A DNA stretch of 32,331 bases, taken from contig JAPLYW010000005.1 of assembly GCA_026395335.1 (NCBI GenBank), positions 1-32,331 of the forward strand. Reading direction: 5' to 3'. Below the pieces are notes generated by a model. That model saw nothing but the letters and a program-made list of their open reading frames with translations. It made no database searches and was not told where the DNA came from. The position numbers and the translations under genes were made by a program. The DNA is from Candidatus Shapirobacteria bacterium (GTDB lineage: Bacteria > Patescibacteriota > Microgenomatia > PFEM01 > JAPLYW01). Shown piece by piece: positions 25,790 through 32,331 of this stretch (the first letter of the stretch is position 1; each line of letters starts with the position of its first letter).

Positions 25790-28558
25790 TTATGGTGCTG
25801 TAGTTTTGGTATTACATTGAGCCGAACTATTACAACTACGAGATGGTAAATTAAGAGGAATATTCTTAGGTTCCATTTTAAGGATACCATATGGTTGAAA
25901 TTCATAATGTAAGTGGGAAGCATAAGGGCCGCCACTGCTATCCACATAACCAATAATTTGTCCTTTTATAACTGAACCTGAAACACGATCTCTTTCTAAA
26001 AGGTGATAATATCTAGTGTGGAAAATTTTACCTTCGCAAGTTCCGGCAATATCAATATAATACCCTGCACCAAAAGTTTGATGCCCGATTGTAGCTGTAC
26101 CTTTATGAGTAGCGTAAACTGGTGTTCCTCTATTAGCACCAATATCAATAGCTTCTTCATGATGAGGACCATGGGAAGTTGCTCCTTCTGGACCTTGAGC
26201 AATTTTTCCACTAGTTGGCCAACCAGAAGGGCAATCCATTGGTGGGCTACCAATAATAACAACAGTACTAGTTGTTCCTGGGAAACTTCCATCAATACCT
26301 TCAACTGCAAGGGTAGCATTAATAGTGTTAGTAATGGCAGTATTTTCAAACCTGGAGTCAACTTGGGTAGTATAATCTACTTGCCATGTTGTTCCAGAAC
26401 TAATTTCTCTACCCTTTTCGTTTAAATCTTTGGAAAAAGAATATGTTGGGAGGGTTAATTGTTTCCCATCAGTGCTAAAAGAAAAATTATCTTTAATATT
26501 AATAATTCTTAGGCTATAACCATCATTAGCCTTAATTGTTACTATGTATTTAATTTCTGGATTATTACTAAGTTCACTATTGTCTATTTTTGTACGATCA
26601 GCAGTTTTTTCTAATTTAAAATAAGGTGACTCATAAGCAGAAACATTAGTGACAGTGGTTTCAGTTACTTTTGCAGGCAAGATAAAAGAGCCGCTGACTA
26701 CTAAAACAATAAACAAAGTCAAAACAGCTAGAGTACTTAAAACAATAATTAAAAAAAGAGCCACTGGAAAAATAACTGGAGCGGCAAGAGCCGTAAAAAA
26801 TACTCCAATTCCACCTCCAATAGCGCCTAAAGTTATTGGCGCCATAACAAAACTGGCTAAACCCAGACCACCGAAAACAAGGGGGATAATTCCGAATAAA
26901 TTAAAAGGGTTAGGGATAAAAACTAAAACAGCAATGCCAATACCAATAGCCATTAAGCCTTTTTCCGGATCATTAATAATTTGTCGAATAAAACCAATAA
27001 TTTTTCCTCCAACCTTTTTTAATAATTCAAAAACAATAGAAGCTGCGGCAATGACAACTCCGGGTACTCCTCCGGCGGCAGTTCCAGCCACAGTAGCGCC
27101 TATTTCAACGCCTAATCTAGTTGCTAACCAAGTAGCGGCTTTTTTAACCCCAGCCTTAACAGCTTTACCAGCCGCCGTTTTAGCTAGCCAGTGAACTATT
27201 GGCTGGCCAACTTTTTGTGAGAAAAATTGTCTTATTGGTGTTAAGAAGGAAGTATATTGACCTTTAGTAACAAATTTACTAAATCTTTCATAGGTATTAA
27301 TAATAAATTTAAAATGGTTAAGACCATTTTTAATAGAGCCGGCATAGCCGCCTTTTGACCAATCAGTATTATTTGGGAATGGTATTCTATCATAAGAAAT
27401 TCTCTGTCGGCCTGTAATCTTGTCGAATTTATAAAAGCGTTTTAAAAAAGCGGCTGCTGGTTTGTCTTTATAATGGACATTACCGTTTTTATCTTTATAT
27501 TCAATTTTTTGTTGTTCTTGGAAACGGGCAAATTTATCATTTAGTTTTACTAAAACCGGATGTTTTTCGGAAACTCCTAACTCTCTAAGACGTCGAATTG
27601 TGAATTCAAAATCTTCGGCAAAGATTCCTTGAGTAATCATGGCCTGCCATTCCGGAGAAGCATCGTCAGCCGCTAGTTTTAGAATTTTAGCCGGTAAAGT
27701 ATAAATTCCCCTTTCAATAAAGGCTGCAGTAGCTTTGGGATATAAAACTGTATAAAGTGGTAAAAAAGCTACGCCGTCATTTTGAGCTAATTGATCTAAA
27801 ATGGCTTGAGGGAGAGTTGCGTCTAAAATCGGCGAAGTGATTTTAGTAACTTCTTGAAAGGGTTTGATAATAGCTGGAGTAGCGGCAATTTCCTGAGCTT
27901 CAGTAATAAGGTTTTGTGTTTTCCCCCTAGTAGCTTCTTCTTTAATCTTTTTAAGCTCATCATTAACAATTTTTTCGGCTTCTTTAAGAACTTGATTTTT
28001 AGTAACTTTTTTAAGCTCATCATTAACAATTTTTTCGGCTTCTTTAAGAACTTGATTTTTAATTTCTTCGGTAAAAAAGTCTGCTTGCGCTACTGGAGGA
28101 AGAGAGGCAATAGTTTTATCAGTAGCATTTTTAGCCATTTCTTCCACCAAAGGTTTGGGAATTTGTATATTAGCCTTAGTAATAATTTTTCTAAATTCCT
28201 CATTAAAATTTCGGTAGCGTTTCTGATTTTCTTTAGAAGAAACTTTTTTCTGTAATTCTAATGTTTCTTTTTCTTTGTCTTTCTCATAAATTTCTACTAA
28301 TTCAGAAAGGTTAGGAGGAATATCTGGGGCTTCCTGGTTTTTTGATTGCGAAGAAATCTCCACGATTTTAACCGTCATTAAAGGTAAAAATTCCGGATCA
28401 TTAGGGTCAATATTGACGCCTAAAATTTGCGCTAGCTGGATAATTTTATCCAAAGCATCTTTTCTACTTATATCCTGATGGGGCCAATTTTTTTCTTGAA
28501 GATCATAAATAATGGGTAGAAATTCTTCGAGATTAACGAGTTCTTTTTCTTGGATCAT
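25790..28558 (-). CDS. T4SS-like multi-TM (VirB6-position) protein with C-terminal M23 peptidase
   Basis: 922 aa; central hydrophobic cluster; C-terminal HHEEAIDIGANRGTPVYATHKGTATIGHQTFGAGYYIDI...YYHL...HLHYEFQPYG (M23 HxxxxD and HxH). Confidence 0.85.
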   Translation of the reverse strand: MIQEKELVNLEEFLPIIYDLQEKNWPHQDISRKDALDKIIQLAQILGVNIDPNDPEFLPLMTVKIVEISSQSKNQEAPDIPPNLSELVEIYEKDKEKETLELQKKVSSKENQKRYRNFNEEFRKIITKANIQIPKPLVEEMAKNATDKTIASLPPVAQADFFTEEIKNQVLKEAEKIVNDELKKVTKNQVLKEAEKIVNDELKKIKEEATRGKTQNLITEAQEIAATPAIIKPFQEVTKITSPILDATLPQAILDQLAQNDGVAFLPLYTVLYPKATAAFIERGIYTLPAKILKLAADDASPEWQAMITQGIFAEDFEFTIRRLRELGVSEKHPVLVKLNDKFARFQEQQKIEYKDKNGNVHYKDKPAAAFLKRFYKFDKITGRQRISYDRIPFPNNTDWSKGGYAGSIKNGLNHFKFIINTYERFSKFVTKGQYTSFLTPIRQFFSQKVGQPIVHWLAKTAAGKAVKAGVKKAATWLATRLGVEIGATVAGTAAGGVPGVVIAAASIVFELLKKVGGKIIGFIRQIINDPEKGLMAIGIGIAVLVFIPNPFNLFGIIPLVFGGLGLASFVMAPITLGAIGGGIGVFFTALAAPVIFPVALFLIIVLSTLAVLTLFIVLVVSGSFILPAKVTETTVTNVSAYESPYFKLEKTADRTKIDNSELSNNPEIKYIVTIKANDGYSLRIINIKDNFSFSTDGKQLTLPTYSFSKDLNEKGREISSGTTWQVDYTTQVDSRFENTAITNTINATLAVEGIDGSFPGTTSTVVIIGSPPMDCPSGWPTSGKIAQGPEGATSHGPHHEEAIDIGANRGTPVYATHKGTATIGHQTFGAGYYIDIAGTCEGKIFHTRYYHLLERDRVSGSVIKGQIIGYVDSSGGPYASHLHYEFQPYGILKMEPKNIPLNLPSRSCNSSAQCNTKTTAP
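27948..28060. repeat. 60-bp-period tandem duplication inside the VirB6-like/M23 gene
   Basis: 27948-28000 and 28008-28060 are identical; encodes NQVLKEAEKIVNDELKK twice. Confidence 0.92.
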
Positions 28559-30417
28559 AAAGCTGTTTGTGGTTCATTGTTGGCTATGGCAGTTTTACTT
28601 TTCTGAATCATCTCCTCTTTTCTTTTTTGCATTTCTAAAAGTTCAGATGGTCTGGTGGTGACAAGTTGATGTTCTTCCGGTGAGGCTACAACGTGCATAG
28701 CTACATGGTTTGGTCCGGCAAAAAATATTCCTTCGCCAACATCAGAGGCTAACAACAATTGTTTTTCGCCTTCAGAAAGGTAAAAAACTTGAGCTACCTT
28801 GTCAATAGCTGCGGGCGATTGTTTCATTAAAATTTGGATAGAAGAATTAGTTAAAACCGCCTTACCATATTCACTACCAAGAAAATCTTCGACATCTTGG
28901 GTGATGGTGGTTAGCCCTAAATAATATTTTCTGGCTCTTTTGGCAATGGAATATAAAAAATTAGCTGAATCAGGATATTTCATTAGGTACCAAGCTTCAT
29001 CAACAACTAAAATTCTTTTTTTCATATCTTTTTTAATTCTTGTCCAAATATAATCCAAAATAATAAACATGGCAATTGGCCGTAGGGCTTCTTCCATTTC
29101 CCTAATAGAAAAAACCGTAAAAGGATTTTTAATATCAATATTAGAGGGTTGGTCGAAAATACCGACAAAAGAACCTTTGACAAATTTTTCAATCCTGTCC
29201 GCTAAACCTTTTGCTTGAGCTTCCTCCATACCGATTAAAGTTTTATAAAGATCCTCCATCAAAGGCGGTTCTTTTTTCTGAGTGGTTGGATCGTTAGTAA
29301 TACCTTTCATTTTATAAGTCAGAACTAAGGCCCGATCTAAGATGGCCTCTTCCGAAGCGGAAATTTGGCCCATGATAATTTTAAATAAGGAATGAAGAGA
29401 AAGGATTTTCATTCCCAGCTCATTTTCACCTTCCTCATAAATAGCTGAAAGGTCAAAAGGGTTAATTTTTGCCTGACTTTGAAAACCAAAACTTATAAAT
29501 TCTCCGCCAACAGCTGTGGCTAAAGTTTGGTATTCTTTCTCAGGATCAATAACAATAATTTCCGTCCCAAACATTAAAGAGCGTAAAATTTCCAATTTAA
29601 CTAAATAAGATTTGCCGGCTCCGGCTTTGGCAAAAATAACCGCATTGGCGTTTTCCAAACTAAAACGGTCAAAGATAATTAAAGAATCGTTATGTTCATT
29701 AATACCGTAAAGAACACCTTCATTAGCGGTTAGTTCTGAGGAAGTAAAAGGAAAAGTTGTGGCTAAAGATGTTGTATCCATATTACGGGTAATCATTAAT
29801 TTATCGACACAAGTGGGGATAGTAGTTTTAAAGCCGTCTTCCATTTGCAAAGTGGCGTGTTTGGCAATAATGAGAAGTGAGCCTAAAGTAGAGATGACTT
29901 CTTTAGAAATTTTATTCAACTCCTCTAAAGAATCAGCCGGGATAGTGATATAAAGTCCAAATTGGAAAAAACGTTCGGAGCCTTTAACTAATTGTTCTTG
30001 TAAAGATTTGGCATCTTCTAATTTAGCTTGAGTACTGGGATTGATTAATCGGCCTCTTTCTAAATCGGTTTGAATTTCTGCTTCCATTTCGGCTATTTTT
30101 CTTCTTAAATTATCCAAAACTCCTTTACCTTCTACAGGATAAATATACATAGAAATATCCAGCGAATTATCAAAATTAATTAAAGGTGATAGCCAGTTAG
30201 AAGAAACAAAACGAGGATAACCAGCTACAAAAAGCGTTCGGAAATATTTATTACCTATTTTTAAATAATCAAAGTCAACTTCAATGGCGGAAGGAGCAAT
30301 AATATCTTGGACGGAAACCATACCCTTGCCCAATTGCAAAATCGGCTCATCAAGCTGAGGTGTTGTTTGATTATCTGCTAGTGGTTTTTTAAGAAATGGC
30401 AGTTCCATTTTTGACAA
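28555..30417 (-). CDS. virB4: VirB4/TraC-like T4SS ATPase
   Basis: AVIFAKAGAGKSYLVKLEILRSL (Walker A), KRILVVDEAWYLM (Walker B), LGLTTITQDVEDFLGSEYGKAVLTNSSIQILMKQ. Start overlaps the upstream gene. Confidence 0.93.
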   Translation of the reverse strand: MSKMELPFLKKPLADNQTTPQLDEPILQLGKGMVSVQDIIAPSAIEVDFDYLKIGNKYFRTLFVAGYPRFVSSNWLSPLINFDNSLDISMYIYPVEGKGVLDNLRRKIAEMEAEIQTDLERGRLINPSTQAKLEDAKSLQEQLVKGSERFFQFGLYITIPADSLEELNKISKEVISTLGSLLIIAKHATLQMEDGFKTTIPTCVDKLMITRNMDTTSLATTFPFTSSELTANEGVLYGINEHNDSLIIFDRFSLENANAVIFAKAGAGKSYLVKLEILRSLMFGTEIIVIDPEKEYQTLATAVGGEFISFGFQSQAKINPFDLSAIYEEGENELGMKILSLHSLFKIIMGQISASEEAILDRALVLTYKMKGITNDPTTQKKEPPLMEDLYKTLIGMEEAQAKGLADRIEKFVKGSFVGIFDQPSNIDIKNPFTVFSIREMEEALRPIAMFIILDYIWTRIKKDMKKRILVVDEAWYLMKYPDSANFLYSIAKRARKYYLGLTTITQDVEDFLGSEYGKAVLTNSSIQILMKQSPAAIDKVAQVFYLSEGEKQLLLASDVGEGIFFAGPNHVAMHVVASPEEHQLVTTRPSELLEMQKRKEEMIQKSKTAIANNEPQTAL

Positions 30418-31186
30418 GATTATTAATTTGATCTCTAATAGTTAGATCTTCTTGGGTTTTAGCTAAAGGTTGATTGGGAATTTCATTTTTAATTTCCGGT
30501 TTAATTGGCATAGCAGTTTTAACGATGGGTGTTTTATATTGGGAACTTTCAGCCATAGGTTGGCTGACTAACTCAGGGTTATAAATATTAAAGAAAAGTC
30601 GAATTAATTCCTGGCTTTCCAACTGATGAGATTTTAGACCCAAACGGGCTAATTGGCGTAAAAGATGATCACGTTTTGGATAAAGATTAATTTTTGCCTG
30701 CTGAACAATATAATTTTTCTCAAAAGGCAAACCTTTTTTCTGGCTGGCAGTTTTCATTAAAGTTTTAGCGACGCCTAACTCTAAAGAAGTCATAGGAATA
30801 ATTAAAAAGAATTTTTTGTCTAAAACATTGTTTTTTTGTATGATCTCTTGAATAAATTGATGATATTTAATTATTTGTTCTTTGATTAATTTTCTTTCTT
30901 CTTTAAGCTGTCTTTCTTCCAATAAACTTAAATAAGAAGAAATATCTTTTCTGGCGGAACGAATAACGATTTGGACAGTAAAATTTAAAGAATTTAGAAG
31001 GGCGGCATAGGCATAAATAGTGGCTTCCTGTTCTTTTTCTGATAGAAGACCGAAGTTAATAGCTGTGGTGGCTAAAACTAAACAGGAAGAACCGTCTTTT
31101 AAAATAACGATACCGTCTTTAATATCTTCAATCTCCAAATGTTCTTGGGTTGAAGCGCGAATAGCAATTTTGGCAGGATCAGACAT
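30389..31186 (-). CDS. TraC-like N-terminal-domain protein
   Basis: IEDIKDGIVILKDGSSCLVLATTAINFGLLSEKEQEATIYAYAALLNSLNFTVQIVIRSARKDISSYL, upstream of and overlapping virB4. Confidence 0.7.
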   Translation of the reverse strand: MSDPAKIAIRASTQEHLEIEDIKDGIVILKDGSSCLVLATTAINFGLLSEKEQEATIYAYAALLNSLNFTVQIVIRSARKDISSYLSLLEERQLKEERKLIKEQIIKYHQFIQEIIQKNNVLDKKFFLIIPMTSLELGVAKTLMKTASQKKGLPFEKNYIVQQAKINLYPKRDHLLRQLARLGLKSHQLESQELIRLFFNIYNPELVSQPMAESSQYKTPIVKTAMPIKPEIKNEIPNQPLAKTQEDLTIRDQINNLVKNGTAIS

Positions 31187-31216
31187 ACTTTAAAAAAAAT
31201 TGATAATTAATATTAA

Positions 31217-31378
31217 CTAATTTCCCATTCTCAATTCTCCATTCGAGCTCTTAGCACGTATTTCGATTGGTTGGATGATTTCACCTTTTACCTCAATTTT
31301 AATTATATCAAATTGATAACCATCTTTTTCTGTTTCAATTTCGTAAATACCATTTTCTAAAGGGGTAACAATTAATTT
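31217..31378 (-). pseudogene. Displaced C-terminal part of the PrgI gene's regulatory-like beta domain
   Basis: Minus strand, other frame: KLIVTPLENGIYEIETEKDGYQFDIIKIEVKGEIIQPIEIRAKSSNGELRMGN*, fitting the end of a carboxypeptidase-regulatory-like domain. Confidence 0.65.
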
Positions 31379-32163
31379 CTAATTTCCAAAATCGCACCGT
31401 CAATAATTTTTCCCTCATTATCCAAAACCATGCCGACAATAATATTTGGTCTGGTTGGCGGCGTGGGAATTAGTAAAGCCGGATTCATTTTTGCTTCAAA
31501 AATCGGTTTTCTGGGACGGCCGACTTGTTGAGGTAAAATCACTTTACCAGAAAGAGGTTTAGGCGGATTAGAAACAGGTCTGCTTTGTAACGGTTGATAA
31601 TTTGTCCTTGGTGGCGGTGTAAAAGAATAATTTAGTTTAGGTTTAGGAACAGAAGGTGGTGTTGATATTGGAATTGGTTGGAAAGGATGGACTAACTGGA
31701 AAAGGTTACCTATTTCTTTTAGAAAACTTTCTTCCTGTTGGTCAAGCGGATTTTTATTTTCTGAATAGGGTAAAGTAGCTAAATATTGGTTTAAAGTTTT
31801 TTTATCAGCGGTGTATTTTGCTGCTTTATTTAAAGGCGTTTGGAAAATAATCGGTTCAAACATTTCTGGTTTTTGCGATGTTTTTTCCCAAACAAATTGA
31901 GTAGGTAAGAAAATCGCCTTAAAAAAAGCCAAAACCCAAGTACTTAAAGGTCTCTCATTAAGCGGTAAAAAAGCAAGAGCAAAACCGGAAAAACCAAAAA
32001 AAATAATTAGTGGCCATTTAAATAAAGATGGAATTGGGAGAGCGTAAATAAGCAAGCCAAGAATAGCTCCGGCTGCTAATTGGGCAAATTGTTTCAAGGT
32101 CATATCGCCGATTAAGCGGAATTCGTAAGAAGCGATATTTTGTGGGACAGGATGTTGATCCAT
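31372..32163 (-). CDS. PrgI family (VirB3-like) membrane protein, C-terminally truncated
   Basis: MDQHPVPQNIASYEFRLIGDMTLKQFAQLAAGAILGLLIYALPIPSLFKWPLIIFFGFSGFALAFLPLNERPL; Pro-rich linker; ends VGMVLDNEGKIIDGAILEIRN*. Confidence 0.8.
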   Translation of the reverse strand: MDQHPVPQNIASYEFRLIGDMTLKQFAQLAAGAILGLLIYALPIPSLFKWPLIIFFGFSGFALAFLPLNERPLSTWVLAFFKAIFLPTQFVWEKTSQKPEMFEPIIFQTPLNKAAKYTADKKTLNQYLATLPYSENKNPLDQQEESFLKEIGNLFQLVHPFQPIPISTPPSVPKPKLNYSFTPPPRTNYQPLQSRPVSNPPKPLSGKVILPQQVGRPRKPIFEAKMNPALLIPTPPTRPNIIVGMVLDNEGKIIDGAILEIRN

Positions 32164-32315
32164 GGGCAGTCTTTCTACTTTCTTCTATTCTAAATTGCAA
32201 CTAAAGCGACTTCAACTGTATATAAATCAATCAATTAAGAACGCCAATAGAACAAAACGTTTGACTTTTACTAATTGAAGTGATATAAAAATAACCAAAT
32301 TATTAAATTATTTCA

Positions 32316-32331
32316 CTGCCCGAAAGGGCAG
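32316..32331. other. Perfect hairpin with GAAA loop at the window edge
   Basis: CTGCCC-GAAA-GGGCAG; terminator stem or repeat, cut by the edge. Confidence 0.5.

Noticed and set aside
25996-26425. ORFs 25996-26361 (-) and 26003-26425 (+)
   Set aside because: Fully inside the M23 peptidase coding region in alternate frames; Leu- or Ser/Asn-rich with no domain signal.
26649-27194. 181-aa + strand ORF
   Set aside because: Antisense to the Gly/Ala-rich TM core of the VirB6-like gene; low-complexity composition (PIPIAIKPFSG, TPGTPPAAVPATVAP) is a mirror artefact.
27823-28255. ORFs 27823-28029 (-) and 27854-28255 (+)
   Set aside because: Alternate-frame or antisense readings of the coiled region and its 60-bp duplication; compositional artefacts.

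Overview
The 32.3 kb window is AT-rich and densely coding. Gene content suggests a Patescibacteria/CPR-type bacterium (inference). It contains: groES-groEL (groEL cut by the left edge); a BtpA-like TIM barrel + NADAR pair; two unknown genes; a ZIP transporter; a frameshifted nucleotidyltransferase; an orphan solute-binding protein; a VanW - tsaD - valS - TPR run; rplY; a DUF4012 protein with an epimerase-like N-terminus; an RNase H; a flippase and an O-antigen-ligase-like protein. The replication-origin neighbourhood follows (jag-yidC-yidD-rnpA-rpmH <- | -> dnaA-dnaN), with DnaA boxes and a DnaA-trio-like tract. Directly beside dnaN lies a type IV secretion-like operon (PrgI-like, TraC-N-like, VirB4-like ATPase, multi-TM protein with M23 peptidase). 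Signals most worth a second look: (i) composite elements made of heptanucleotide tandem repeats plus GC-rich palindromes inserted in frame inside tsaD, valS, an O-antigen ligase and a nucleotidyltransferase; (ii) a hairpin present three times (groEL, NTase and dnaN leaders) in the same orientation, with a compensatory stem change; (iii) three genes with visible lesions (NTase frameshift, in-frame TAA in the TPR gene, truncated PrgI C-terminus whose remainder is still readable downstream); (iv) the origin architecture; (v) the origin-adjacent T4SS-like locus. All calls come from reading the sequence; no searches or alignments were run.
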